In this document: positions 8,496-17,681 of the stretch, in pieces | Numbering within the stretch: position 1 is the stretch's first letter | Layout of the letters: every line of letters starts with the position of its first letter | NCBI RefSeq assembly: GCF_002770595.1 | Contig: NZ_CP022986.1 | Coordinates: forward strand, 2,666,001-2,730,000 | Reading direction: 5' to 3' | Source of the DNA: Chryseobacterium camelliae | GTDB taxonomy: Bacteria > Bacteroidota > Bacteroidia > Flavobacteriales > Weeksellaceae | DNA length: 64,000 nt | Program-made: the position numbers and the translations under genes | The notes under the pieces: model-generated | The model's input: only the letters and a program-made list of their open reading frames with translations | Told to the model about the DNA's origin: nothing | The model's database searches: none

Positions 8496-8876
8496 ATGAA
8501 AAAGCTTGAAACCAGACACGATATTAAGCATCTTGTCAATTCATTTTACGATAAGGTAGTGCGCGATGAAACCATCGGTTTTTTCTTCAATGACGTAGCG
8601 AGGGTAAACTGGGACAGCCATCTTCCTAAAATGTATTCCTTCTGGGAATCCATACTTTTTGGCCAGATGACTTATAAGGGAAATCCTATGGGTGCACATT
8701 TTCCCATTAATGAGCTTCAGGCGATGGAAAAGCATCACTTTGAGCGGTGGCTGGAATTGTGGATCAGCACCATTGAAGAACACTTCGCCGGAGAAAATGC
8801 GGATATGGCGGTCTATAAAGCACAGAATATAGCAAAACTGATGGCCTTTAAAATGGAGCTTGCCAGAAGTCTTTAA
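8496..8876 (+). CDS. Group III truncated haemoglobin
   Basis: A 126-residue 2-over-2 globin. The pattern FYDKVVRDETIGFFF near the start, PKMYSFWESILFG in the middle and KHHFERWLELW (proximal haem ligand probably His81) is typical of group III truncated haemoglobins. These cytoplasmic haem proteins bind O2 or NO and are linked to redox or nitrosative stress in other bacteria; the role here is not shown. The ATG at 8496 is preceded almost immediately by a -7 element. The 3' end overlaps the convergent antiporter gene by four bases, with no room for a terminator between them. Confidence 0.9.
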   Translation: MKKLETRHDIKHLVNSFYDKVVRDETIGFFFNDVARVNWDSHLPKMYSFWESILFGQMTYKGNPMGAHFPINELQAMEKHHFERWLELWISTIEEHFAGENADMAVYKAQNIAKLMAFKMELARSL

Positions 8877-9943
8877 GGAACAATTACCGTAAATATATAC
8901 GCAGCAAGGTTCACCAGCAGGACCGTTCCGTACAGGATATTCGTTTTTCCCCTGCTCAATGACAGCATAACGATAAATACGGACAGGGACAGGAGGATAA
9001 TATCTTTTTTATCCAATCCTAAAACCAGGGGAATATCATACATAATGCAGACCATAGATACTGCAGGGATCGACAATCCTATACTCGCCAATGCAGAGCC
9101 CAATGCCAGGTTAAGGCTGGACTGGATCTGGTTCCCCCTTGCGGCACGGATAGCGGCCAGACCCTCCGGAAGCAGGACTACTGCTGCGATGATGACCCCG
9201 ACCAGAGACTTCGGCGCCCCAACGCTTTGTACCATATCTTCGATGGTAGAAGAAAGGCCCTTCGCCATCATTACTACAATAGCAAGACAGATGACGAGGA
9301 AAACAAAGCTGATCATTGTTTTCGTCATGGAGGGAACATAATGCTCTGCCGGATGTTCGTCAGGGATTACAAAATAACTTCTGTGACGTACGGTCTGTAC
9401 CATCAGGAAAATCCCGTAAATGACCAGACAGGCAATAGAAACAAATATAAGCTGGGCATTATTGTAAAAAGGCCCGTTGACACTTGAGGTAAAATTAGGA
9501 AGAACGAGTGTCAGGATCAATATAGATACGATACTTACCAGATAAGTGGTCGCTGAACTGCGCGCAAAGAACTGTTCATAATACTTCACACCGCCTACAA
9601 GGATACAGATCCCCAGAATCCCGTTTAAAATGAGCATTACCGCTGCAAAAACAGTATCCCTCGCCAAAGTAATAGCCTGGTCTCCCCCGGCAACCATGAG
9701 TGAAATGATTAAGGCCACTTCAATAATGGTAATACAGAGCGCCAGAATAATGGTCCCGAAAGGCTCCCCGACTTTATGAGCCACCATTTCAGCGTGATGG
9801 ACAGCCGAAAGAACGCTTCCGGTAAGCAGGATTCCGGCAATCACATCATAAACAACCCCGTTACCGATAAGTCCTGAAAAATAATACAGGACGGCCACTA
9901 CGGGAAAAATATAGGTGTAATGTAAAAATTCTTTTGGTTTCAT
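8873..9943 (-). CDS. Ca2+/Na+:H+ antiporter (ChaA-like, CaCA family)
   Basis: A 356-residue inner membrane protein with about 11 hydrophobic helices. Two copies of the cation-exchanger alpha repeat are visible: HHAEMVAHKVGEPFGTIILA followed by ITIIEVALI in the first half, and LPEGLAAIRAARGNQIQSSL with NLALGSALASIGL in the second. The acidic residues in IIEVAL and LPEGLA are those expected to bind the cation. The family exports Ca2+ or Na+ in exchange for H+. Length is normal for ChaA. It is monocistronic and convergent with the globin gene. Confidence 0.88.
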   Translation of the reverse strand: MKPKEFLHYTYIFPVVAVLYYFSGLIGNGVVYDVIAGILLTGSVLSAVHHAEMVAHKVGEPFGTIILALCITIIEVALIISLMVAGGDQAITLARDTVFAAVMLILNGILGICILVGGVKYYEQFFARSSATTYLVSIVSILILTLVLPNFTSSVNGPFYNNAQLIFVSIACLVIYGIFLMVQTVRHRSYFVIPDEHPAEHYVPSMTKTMISFVFLVICLAIVVMMAKGLSSTIEDMVQSVGAPKSLVGVIIAAVVLLPEGLAAIRAARGNQIQSSLNLALGSALASIGLSIPAVSMVCIMYDIPLVLGLDKKDIILLSLSVFIVMLSLSRGKTNILYGTVLLVNLAAYIFTVIVP

Positions 9944-10006
9944 AAGCGTCTACAAAATACAAAAAATCTATCATTTTTGAAATAATGAAAGAGGATATTA
10001 ATCATT

Positions 10007-10339
10007 TTAATGACACCAGAAATTAAAATCCTGAAAATCCGTGATCATATGGAGCAACAGTCCGATGGCAACGATCCTGATGTTTCCTCTGAAAAAGAGC
10101 ATCAAAAAATACACCGCAATGGCATAATAAGAATGCAGGAAATGAAATCCTAAGCTGTTCCGGGAAGGATCGAAAACAGGATCAGCAAAAAGATGGTCCA
10201 GGTCTACGAGCATGGTTGCCAGCAGGATGAGATACGTTCTGAACCAGGTTTTCCTGTAGAATATCAGGGCAATAAAAACCGGAAAGACCAGATGCAGGAA
10301 ATAGTGAACAAGGGTTTTCCAGAAAAAACAGTCGGGCAT
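10007..10339 (-). CDS. DUF6122-type small membrane protein
   Basis: A 110-residue protein with three or four hydrophobic segments. It carries His/Asp motifs arranged as in membrane metal-dependent hydrolases: HYFLH near the start, MLVDLDHLFADPVFDP in the middle, FHFLHSYY, and LLLHMITDFQDF at the end. This corresponds to DUF6122, small relatives of the LexA-binding/YdjM-like inner membrane family. Enzyme activity is not demonstrated. It is last in a five-gene minus run starting with hflX, beginning two bases after the alkD stop. Confidence 0.75.
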   Translation of the reverse strand: MPDCFFWKTLVHYFLHLVFPVFIALIFYRKTWFRTYLILLATMLVDLDHLFADPVFDPSRNSLGFHFLHSYYAIAVYFLMLFFRGNIRIVAIGLLLHMITDFQDFNFWCH

Positions 10340-10341
10340 AT

Positions 10342-11061
10342 TTATATTTTTCCTTTTAAATACTTCTGGCGCAGCGGTTCGTCCAGTTTTTCAATGGCAT
10401 ACCTGAGACAGGTCCTCGGCATTTCAAGGTAATATTGATCAAGGTAACGGATCAGTTCATCAGGAGCCTTTTTCCCCATTTCTCTCAACATCCAGCCGTT
10501 TGCTTTATGCATAAGGTCATGCGGATATTTCAGGTTGTGAGTAACCAACTCTTTCATCAGTTCATACGAATGCTTCCTAATAAAGTATAAGGTGGCTACG
10601 ATTCCAATGCGCTTATGCCACATGTGGTCTGAACGGGCTAATGTCCGGAGCAGATCCGCTCTGTCATATTCATATGCATAGCTGCCGAGAATCGGATAGG
10701 AACTTGAATCCACCAGGTCCCAATTGTTTATATACGCCAGATGCGACATATAAAAATTCGCTATACCCTCTTTTTCTGATGGGATTTTAGATTTCTGAAA
10801 CCGGTTCACAAGGATAAACAAAGCGGTAAGCCTGTGTTCATGATATTCCGATGAAAGAAGCTGGCTGATTTCACCCAACGAGACATCCGGATAAAAGGCT
10901 TTTGCTACGGCTCTCTGATCCGGAACCGATATTCCCAGAAAAATATCACCTTCACCATACTCTCCTTTCCCTGTTTTAAAAAACTTTTGGGAGATCACGG
11001 CTTTTCCGGGTACAGCCAGAGCAGCCAGTGCTTCACGGATATTAGTAACCGCTGAATCCAT
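10342..11061 (-). CDS. alkD: DNA alkylation repair glycosylase (AlkD-like)
   Basis: A 239-residue HEAT-repeat protein of the AlkD family, which removes bulky or positively charged alkylated purines such as 3-methyladenine and 7-methylguanine from DNA. The core motif NWDLVD at 113-118 supplies the Trp and catalytic Asp (Trp114, Asp118) known from Bacillus cereus AlkD. The later GWMLREMGK carries the second Trp, and MWHKRIG a DNA-contacting Arg. Length is standard. The ATG overlaps the last base of the upstream antiporter stop (TAATG), indicating coupled translation. Confidence 0.92.
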   Translation of the reverse strand: MDSAVTNIREALAALAVPGKAVISQKFFKTGKGEYGEGDIFLGISVPDQRAVAKAFYPDVSLGEISQLLSSEYHEHRLTALFILVNRFQKSKIPSEKEGIANFYMSHLAYINNWDLVDSSSYPILGSYAYEYDRADLLRTLARSDHMWHKRIGIVATLYFIRKHSYELMKELVTHNLKYPHDLMHKANGWMLREMGKKAPDELIRYLDQYYLEMPRTCLRYAIEKLDEPLRQKYLKGKI

Positions 11062-12341
11062 TACTGATGTTCATCTGAAATAACCGCTTCTATTTCTTCG
11101 CTCACGATCTTTTTGGGATTAGCCACTTTTGCAATGGTAAGTCCCTGAACGATAATAGAGAATACCACTACACAATAAGTAATACTCAATATAGTATTGC
11201 TGTATTCATTTTTAGGGATGGATAAAGCCAGGGCGATGGATACCCCACCGCGTATTCCTCCCCATACCAGTACTTTTACCGTTTGCGGATTAAACCTTGT
11301 TCTCAGAGACATAAATTTGGTAGGCACCCAGATAGAAATAAACCTTGCCAAAAGCACCACTACAATAGAGATGATCCCTGGGATCATGAAATATTTCAGG
11401 TCTTTGATCATCAAAAGCTCAAACCCGATGAACAGGAATAATACGGCATTCAGGATTTCATCAATCAGTTCCCAGAACTTGATCAGGTAATCCTGGGTGA
11501 TGGATTTCATATTGAACTTGGTATTGAAATTCCCCATAAACAACCCGGCAGCGACCATGGTCAGCGGTCCGGAAATATGCATCTGCCTGGCAATAAGGTA
11601 TCCTCCCATCACTACGGACAGAGTAACCAGGACAGAAATGATATAATCGTCTACTTCACGCATTAATCTGGAAGTAACCCATCCCAACACAACCCCCAAT
11701 AATAGCCCTCCGCCGGCTTCCTTCAACAAGAGCATTCCAATACTTTCAATGCTGAGGTCAACCTCCTGGCCGATAGCCAGCTGCAGTATAACCGTAAATA
11801 CCACAACTGCCATACCGTCATTAAACAGGGATTCTCCGGCAACCTTGGTTTCAAGGGATTTGGGAACATTGGCCTGTTTAAGGATACTTAGTACCGCCAC
11901 AGGATCAGTAGGCGAAATCAGAGCCCCAAAAACAAGGCAATAAATCAACGGCAGCTGAATCCCTACCAGGGGCAACAGATAATAGGTCCCAAAACCTACT
12001 ACGAATGTTGAAATGACCACTCCTGCGGTAGAAAAAATAACCACAGGCCTGAACTGCTCTTTGAGGTCATCAATATTGATATGGATTCCCCCTGCAAACA
12101 GAAGGAAGTTAAGCATCGCTCCCATCAGTACTTCGGTAAAATCAATGCTGTTCATAAGGTCATTAAGATGGCCGAATGTTCTCGGCAGAAACGTTTCCCC
12201 GAACAGGACCAGAAAAATGGATACAACAATGGCAATAACCATAATCCCGATGGTGCTCGGAAGCTTTAAAAACCTGTAATTGAGGTAAGCAAATATGGAT
12301 GCCAGTACAATTAAGGCAGAAAATGAATAATATAACTCCAC
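11061..12341 (-). CDS. Na+(K+)/H+ antiporter, CPA1 family
   Basis: A 426-residue inner membrane cation:proton antiporter with about 12 predicted helices. CPA1 signatures include LFAGGIHINIDDL, ALISPTDPVAVLSIL and GESLFNDGMAVVVF, whose Asn-Asp pair is the ion-binding site, and the later GGIRGGVSIALALS. It exchanges cytoplasmic Na+ or K+ for external H+ and serves pH and salt homeostasis. No C-terminal TrkA domain is present; the protein ends with a short acidic tail. It lies 12 bases after the DUF4919 gene and is coupled to alkD. Confidence 0.92.
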   Translation of the reverse strand: MELYYSFSALIVLASIFAYLNYRFLKLPSTIGIMVIAIVVSIFLVLFGETFLPRTFGHLNDLMNSIDFTEVLMGAMLNFLLFAGGIHINIDDLKEQFRPVVIFSTAGVVISTFVVGFGTYYLLPLVGIQLPLIYCLVFGALISPTDPVAVLSILKQANVPKSLETKVAGESLFNDGMAVVVFTVILQLAIGQEVDLSIESIGMLLLKEAGGGLLLGVVLGWVTSRLMREVDDYIISVLVTLSVVMGGYLIARQMHISGPLTMVAAGLFMGNFNTKFNMKSITQDYLIKFWELIDEILNAVLFLFIGFELLMIKDLKYFMIPGIISIVVVLLARFISIWVPTKFMSLRTRFNPQTVKVLVWGGIRGGVSIALALSIPKNEYSNTILSITYCVVVFSIIVQGLTIAKVANPKKIVSEEIEAVISDEHQ

Positions 12342-12353
12342 TAAATGTGTTTT

Positions 12354-12983
12354 TTATAAATTTAAATAAAGTATTTTAATATAGATTTTATTGTTTTCTT
12401 TCTCCCAAAGATCTATAATGCCGTCTTTTGAGGATTTTGAAGCCTTAGTATAGCCTTCACCGATATTCAGCATATTCAGCAGGATGTATTCATCCCCGAC
12501 TGAGTTTACCAGATAGGCTGTCTTCTCAGATTTTCCGTCTCCGGAACTTCTGATAGCACCGGTCAAGGACCGTAGCTGGCTCAGGTGGTAAATAAAATTT
12601 TCTTTGTCCTGCTTGGCATCGTAGGCCCTCAGCAGGATGAGAAGGACATCCAGGTTGGTCGGGTCTTTATCATACAGAATTTTGCCCTGGCGAATGCATT
12701 CATCAAAATTTTTATCTTTGAATGCCTGCGCAAGCTGCTCAAACCTTTCATCCGCAGTAGAAATCCTGTCCTTGCTGAAATTCCTTCCATAGTACAGATG
12801 CTGTGCCTCGAGGCTGTCGAGGGATTTCGTAAAGCCCCGGTATTTAAAGATCAGCTTTTCGTAGAAATAAGGAGAAGCTGAATCTTTCATGTCTTTACTG
12901 ATTGCCTTTAAATCAATTGCCGGTTTCTGGCTGAAGCCGAAAACAGGCCAGAAGATCAGCAGGAAAAAGAAATAATTTTTCAT
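12354..12983 (-). CDS. DUF4919 secreted protein
   Basis: A 209-residue protein with a signal peptide (MKNYFFFLLIFWPVFGFSQ) and a helical mature domain containing YYGRNFSKDR and a TPR-like stretch at about residues 80-130 (CIRQGKILYDKDPTNLDVLL). This agrees with DUF4919, a Bacteroidota family of unknown function. Its start codon overlaps the hflX stop in an ATGA arrangement, so a secreted protein is translationally coupled to a cytoplasmic GTPase; that is a stable layout rather than evidence for a joint role. Confidence 0.8.
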   Translation of the reverse strand: MKNYFFFLLIFWPVFGFSQKPAIDLKAISKDMKDSASPYFYEKLIFKYRGFTKSLDSLEAQHLYYGRNFSKDRISTADERFEQLAQAFKDKNFDECIRQGKILYDKDPTNLDVLLILLRAYDAKQDKENFIYHLSQLRSLTGAIRSSGDGKSEKTAYLVNSVGDEYILLNMLNIGEGYTKASKSSKDGIIDLWEKENNKIYIKILYLNL

Positions 12984-14206
12984 GAACCGTTATTTTCTTC
13001 GTCGTCGTTATCGAAATATTCAAACAGGAAATCATTATATGGAAATCTCGAAATGTGTATTTTCATCACCTCATCATAGATCATCTTTTTCATTTCCGGG
13101 AAGTTCTCTTTCGTTAACGCCGAAATAAATACGGTAGGGTATTTTGATTTGGCCATCCAAGTCTTTTTCCATTCTTCAAGAGAAATGTTCTTACGCGTTG
13201 AAGGCGTAAGGTCATCTTCTTCTTTTTTCTCGTAGCTGAAATCATCGATCTTGTTGAATACCATGATCATCGGCTTCCTGTGGGCATCAATCTCCTGAAG
13301 GATCTGGTTCACTGAATCAATGTGGTCTTCAAAGCTTTCATGCGAAATATCCACTACATGGATCAGGAGATCCGCTTCCCTTACCTCATCCAGGGTAGAC
13401 TTGAATGATTCTACCAGTTGTGTAGGAAGCTTACGGATAAACCCTACGGTATCTGTCAGCAAAAACGGAAGGTTTCCGATGACTACTTTCCTTACGGTAG
13501 TATCCAGTGTTGCAAACAATTTATTTTCTGCGAATACTTCGGATTTGGACAGGGAGTTCATCAGGGTAGATTTTCCTACGTTGGTATATCCCACCAGCGA
13601 TACACGGACCATCTTGCCCCTGTTATTTCTCTGGGTTGCCATCTGTTTATCAATGGTTTTCAGTTTTTCCTTCAGTAAGGAGATCCTGTCACGGATGATA
13701 CGCCTGTCGGTTTCAATCTCTGTTTCCCCGGGTCCTCTCATCCCGATTCCTCCCCGCTGGCGCTCAAGATGGGTCCACATCCGGGTCAACCTCGGTAAAA
13801 GATATTCATACTGAGCAAGCTCCACCTGGGTTCTTGCGTAAGAAGTCTGTGCTCTCTGGGCAAAAATATCAAGGATAAGATTGGTCCGGTCGAGTATCTT
13901 CACTTCAAGTTCCCGTTCAAGGTTTTTCAGCTGGGAAGGGGAAAGCTCGTCATCAAAAATCACCGTTCCGATTTCGTGCTCTTTCACAAAATCCCGTATT
14001 TCCATTGCCTTTCCGCTTCCTACAAATGTTTTGGAATCCGGCTGGGACATTTTCTGGGTGAACCTTTTTTCTACGGTAGCCCCTGCGGTATAAGCCAGGA
14101 ATTCCAGCTCATCCATATATTCCTTTAACTTTTCTTCATCCTGGTCTTTGGTTACCAATCCTACCAAGACCGCTTTCTCATAGTTATGTTCTTTCTTGTC
14201 TAGCAT
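12980..14206 (-). CDS. hflX: GTPase HflX
   Basis: A 408-residue ribosome-associated GTPase that splits stalled or hibernating 70S ribosomes under stress. The N-terminal domain (1-180) includes the glycine-rich RGGIGMRGPGETEIETD stretch, a signature of HflX. The G domain has GYTNVGKST (G1), DTVGF (G3) and VFNKID (G4). Length is typical. It is the first gene of a minus run hflX-DUF4919-CPA1-alkD-DUF6122 with overlaps or gaps of 12 bases at most. No consensus -7 element is visible directly upstream. Confidence 0.95.
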   Translation of the reverse strand: MLDKKEHNYEKAVLVGLVTKDQDEEKLKEYMDELEFLAYTAGATVEKRFTQKMSQPDSKTFVGSGKAMEIRDFVKEHEIGTVIFDDELSPSQLKNLERELEVKILDRTNLILDIFAQRAQTSYARTQVELAQYEYLLPRLTRMWTHLERQRGGIGMRGPGETEIETDRRIIRDRISLLKEKLKTIDKQMATQRNNRGKMVRVSLVGYTNVGKSTLMNSLSKSEVFAENKLFATLDTTVRKVVIGNLPFLLTDTVGFIRKLPTQLVESFKSTLDEVREADLLIHVVDISHESFEDHIDSVNQILQEIDAHRKPMIMVFNKIDDFSYEKKEEDDLTPSTRKNISLEEWKKTWMAKSKYPTVFISALTKENFPEMKKMIYDEVMKIHISRFPYNDFLFEYFDNDDEENNGS

Positions 14207-14333
14207 TCAGTTCTGTCTGTATTGTGAGATTTACAAGATACTATTTTTAGGAGGAAATTCCAAAAAAGTGCTTCTGAAATATTTTTCCTATCCTTATCAT
14301 GGTTTATGTAAAATAGCAGATAATGGTTTATTT

Positions 14334-14768
14334 TTAATCCCAATCCGCGGCAATGAATTTCATGGAGTCGCCGTTTTCATCTGATAGAATAAGGTAATGG
14401 CCTTTCATCCTGTAATGATTCATTTTTTTGAAATGTGCAGCAAAAGAAGTTTCCAGCTGCATATTATTACAGGCCATCATGGTGCCTCCCACTTCAGAAA
14501 TGGAAAGCCTGTTTCGATTGCCGAATTCAGCTGTAAAAAACATCCTGTTGCATCCCATAAAAGCGCCGCCCTGTATTTTGCCGTTCTCCTCCGGCGCAGT
14601 AAGATTAATCGCGGCTTTGTTTTTTATGAGTTCTTCCTTGGAATAAGTACCAAAAGAAACCAGCATCCATTCCCTGCGGATCTGTGGTTTCCCGGTAGTT
14701 GACGTAGCACAGCAGATGGCTGATTCCGCCATAAAAATGACAAAAAGTATATAAATCAGTTTTTTCAT
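14334..14768 (-). CDS. META domain-containing lipoprotein-like protein
   Basis: A 144-residue exported protein. The N-terminus is a hydrophobic signal followed by cysteines (AICCATSTT), so it may be a lipoprotein. The rest is one META (HslJ-type) domain: REWMLVSF, GGAFMGCNRMFF and TMMACNNMQLETSF, with the paired cysteines common in this family. META proteins are linked to heat-shock or novobiocin resistance in E. coli, but the biochemical role is unknown. It is monocistronic and divergent from the S46 peptidase gene. Confidence 0.85.
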   Translation of the reverse strand: MKKLIYILFVIFMAESAICCATSTTGKPQIRREWMLVSFGTYSKEELIKNKAAINLTAPEENGKIQGGAFMGCNRMFFTAEFGNRNRLSISEVGGTMMACNNMQLETSFAAHFKKMNHYRMKGHYLILSDENGDSMKFIAADWD

Positions 14769-14854
14769 AGTGGTAATTGTGCCATTTTTATACCATCCCG
14801 GGACTGAATCCCATAAAAATTAGTAAATTAGCGACACAAAAATTAATTTATATA

Positions 14855-17062
14855 ATGAAAAGAATAGTTCTATTATTCACTTTCCTGCTGAGTTTTGTTC
14901 AGATGAGAGCGGACGAGGGGATGTGGCTTCTGATGCTCATCAAAAGGCTTAATGGTGTTGACATGCAAAAAGAAGGTCTTCATCTGACTCCTGAAGAAAT
15001 TTATTCCGTTAACAATTCCAGCCTGAAAGACGCTATCGTAAGCTTCGGAGGATTCTGTACCGGGGAGATCGTTTCCAGCCAGGGGCTTATTTTTACCAAC
15101 CACCACTGTGGTTACGGAGCGGTAGCCGCAGCTTCCACACCGGAAAAAGATTATCTTAAAAACGGTTTCTGGGCCATGAAACAGAAAGACGAATTCAATG
15201 CCAAGGACCTGTATGTAAGATTCCTGGTAAGAATGGACGATGCTACCCAGAGAATCAATTCCAAGCTGAATAACTCCATGACTGCTGAACAGAGAAAAGC
15301 GGTTATTGATGCTGAAAGCAAGGCTATCCAGGCTGAGAATTCCGAAAACGGAAAATATACCGTTGTAGTAAAAGACTTCTTTAACGGAAATGAGTTTTAT
15401 TATTTTGTATACCAGGATTATAAAGATATCAGGCTGGTAGGTGCACCACCATCTTCATTAGGAAAATTCGGAGGCGATACGGACAACTGGGAATGGCCAA
15501 GACATACGGCTGACTTCACGGTTTTCAGGGTATATGCTGATGCAGCAGGAAATCCTGCGGAATTCGCTCCCGGGAATGTTCCTTTAAAACCTAAGCATTT
15601 CTTACCGGTTTCCCTGAAAGGAATCAAACCCGGTGATTTTTCTATGATCTTGGGATATCCGGGAAGAACCAACCGTTACCTGACGTCATACGGAATCGAG
15701 CAGATGGTTAATAAAGACTATCCGGCATGGGTGGAAGCTTCCAAACTGGCTATGGATGTCATGAAAAAATACATGGATAAGGATAAAGCTACTCAGTTGA
15801 ACTATGCTTCCCAGTATGCATCCGTTGCCAATTACTGGAAAAACAGACAGGGAACGATTGATGCCGTTATTAAAAACGGAACGATTACCGACAAGCAAAA
15901 AATTGAAGATATCTACAGAAAATGGTCTATCCTTCCGGGAAATACCGAATATGACGGTGTTCTTGATGATATTGCCATATACTACAAGCAGGTATCAGAC
16001 AGAAATGTGGAACGTAACTACATGAGCCAGCTGTCTAGAAATGCGAAATACATTACCCTTGCCCTTCAGGTAGGTTCTGTACTGAATTCTTATGCAGCAC
16101 AGGACATGCAGGGAAGACTTGCCATGAAGCCGAAAGTGGATGCCGCCATCAAAGCAGCGTATGAAAACTTCAATACGCAGCTGGAGGGCGAAATGCTGAA
16201 TTCTATGGTAAACCTTTACCAGACAAGGGTGAAAAAAGATGTGGCTTCTCCTGCAATTATGGCACTGGATGCCAAAACGCTTTCTAACGTAGCCTATTCT
16301 TCTATCTTTGCCAATAAGACTTCGGCAACGAATTTCATCCTGAATCCGGACCGTCTGAAGCTGGACGCAGATCCGCTTTGGAAGATCGCCAAAGGATTGG
16401 TGGAAGACCAGAAGCTGGCTGCCGAGAAATACTCTAAAATAGACGATAACTTCGCTAAAAATAACCGTCTGTTCTTAGCCGGACTGATGAAATCGATGCC
16501 GGACAAGAAATTCTATCCGGACGCCAACTCTACGATGAGGCTGACTTATGGAACGGTAGACAAATTGCCGATCCGAAGCGACAGAAATTATTTCGGTGTT
16601 ACGGATAATTATTATACGGATATGACCGGTCTTGTAGGCAAATACAAAAAAGGAGATGAAGAGTTTGACCTTCCTCAGCGTGTGATCGACCTTTACAATA
16701 TGAAAGATTTCGGACAATATGCTGATGCGGCAGGATACATGCCGGTAAACTTCCTTTCCAACAACGATATTACAGGAGGAAACTCAGGTTCTCCGGTAAT
16801 TGACGGAGACGGAAACCTGATCGGTATTGCCTTTGACGGAAACAGCGAAGCATTGAGCGGGGATATCGTTTTCGAACCGGAATGGCAGAAAACCATCAAC
16901 GTAGACGTTCGTTTTGTTCTTTGGACCATCGACAAATATGCCGGTGCCAGAAGACTGATTGACGAGCTTCAACTGGTAAGAGGTGAAAACACGCCTGCCG
17001 ATACGAAAACCAAAGCTCCTAAGGCTGAACGTAAAACAACAACAGGTAAAAAGAAGAAATAA
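14855..17062 (+). CDS. S46 family dipeptidyl peptidase, DPP7-like
   Basis: A 735-residue exported serine dipeptidyl peptidase. The ATG at 14855 is chosen because it begins the signal peptide (MKRIVLLFTFLLSFVQMRA); an in-frame ATG at 14777 would add 26 unrelated residues. Catalytic elements are TNHHCGYG (His83/84), the WPRHTADF region for Asp, and GGNSGSPVID with Ser644. Residue +18 from the Ser is Gly662. In the characterised family this site is Gly in DPP7 (hydrophobic P1) and Arg in DPP11 (acidic P1), so DPP7-type specificity is inferred. The protein ends in a Lys-rich tail and is followed by a terminator. Confidence 0.93.
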   Translation: MKRIVLLFTFLLSFVQMRADEGMWLLMLIKRLNGVDMQKEGLHLTPEEIYSVNNSSLKDAIVSFGGFCTGEIVSSQGLIFTNHHCGYGAVAAASTPEKDYLKNGFWAMKQKDEFNAKDLYVRFLVRMDDATQRINSKLNNSMTAEQRKAVIDAESKAIQAENSENGKYTVVVKDFFNGNEFYYFVYQDYKDIRLVGAPPSSLGKFGGDTDNWEWPRHTADFTVFRVYADAAGNPAEFAPGNVPLKPKHFLPVSLKGIKPGDFSMILGYPGRTNRYLTSYGIEQMVNKDYPAWVEASKLAMDVMKKYMDKDKATQLNYASQYASVANYWKNRQGTIDAVIKNGTITDKQKIEDIYRKWSILPGNTEYDGVLDDIAIYYKQVSDRNVERNYMSQLSRNAKYITLALQVGSVLNSYAAQDMQGRLAMKPKVDAAIKAAYENFNTQLEGEMLNSMVNLYQTRVKKDVASPAIMALDAKTLSNVAYSSIFANKTSATNFILNPDRLKLDADPLWKIAKGLVEDQKLAAEKYSKIDDNFAKNNRLFLAGLMKSMPDKKFYPDANSTMRLTYGTVDKLPIRSDRNYFGVTDNYYTDMTGLVGKYKKGDEEFDLPQRVIDLYNMKDFGQYADAAGYMPVNFLSNNDITGGNSGSPVIDGDGNLIGIAFDGNSEALSGDIVFEPEWQKTINVDVRFVLWTIDKYAGARRLIDELQLVRGENTPADTKTKAPKAERKTTTGKKKK

Positions 17063-17081
17063 TTCTTTTTTAATATAGATA

Positions 17082-17112
17082 GAAAACCGTGAATATCTTT
17101 CACGGTTTTTTT
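17082..17112 (+). terminator. Terminator of the S46 peptidase gene
   Basis: An 11-bp perfect stem (17082-17092 with 17098-17108) followed by a T-run to 17112, starting 19 bases after the stop. Confidence 0.9.
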
Positions 17113-17135
17113 TATTTTGACAAGACGAATATCTT

Positions 17136-17612
17136 ATGGAAACACAGCCCATCCATTTTACAGTCATCATTCAGCAGCACGGCAATATGAACGCTGCCTA
17201 TGTTGAATTTCCGTTTTCTGTGCAGGAACTGTTCGGAAGAAAAGGACAGGTAAAAATCAGGGCAGTCTTTGATGGTCATACAGAATACCGCGGCAGCCTC
17301 TCCAAAATGAAGTCTGATCATCACCTTCTCGGCCTCACCCAGGAGATCAGGAAACAGCTCGGGAAAACATTCGGGGATGAGGTTTCTGTTTCAATCACCG
17401 AAGATACTGAGGAAAGAACAGTGTCTATTTCAGAAGACATTGCTGCCGTACTGAATGAAAATCTCAAAGCAAAAGCTTTATTTGAAGCGATGAGCTATAC
17501 GCACAGGAAAGAATACATCCGCTGGATCGAGGAAGCCAAGAAAGCTGAAACCAGAGAAAGAAGGATGCTTAAAATGATTGAAATGATCCTGGAAGGGAAA
17601 AAGGGAATCTGA
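17136..17612 (+). CDS. YdeI/OmpD-associated family protein (DUF1905)
   Basis: A 158-residue protein in two parts. Residues 5-90 match DUF1905: YVEFPFSVQELFGRKGQVKI and YRGSLSKM. The C-terminal part (about 95-155) is the YdeI/OmdA helical segment with the diagnostic SYTHRKEYIRWIEEAKKAET. The function is poorly known; relatives are called YdeI or bacteriocin-protection proteins. It has no signal peptide. It stands alone between the peptidase terminator and a convergent acyl-CoA ligase gene. Confidence 0.85.
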   Translation: METQPIHFTVIIQQHGNMNAAYVEFPFSVQELFGRKGQVKIRAVFDGHTEYRGSLSKMKSDHHLLGLTQEIRKQLGKTFGDEVSVSITEDTEERTVSISEDIAAVLNENLKAKALFEAMSYTHRKEYIRWIEEAKKAETRERRMLKMIEMILEGKKGI

Positions 17613-17681
17613 TTAATAACAATCATTTCTATTTCAGCCCGATAAGCTGTAAGCTAAACACCATCTTGCGATAATAACACA

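Noticed and set aside
14777..14854. Upstream start for the S46 peptidase
   Set aside because: It would place 26 residues before a normal signal peptide and block export.
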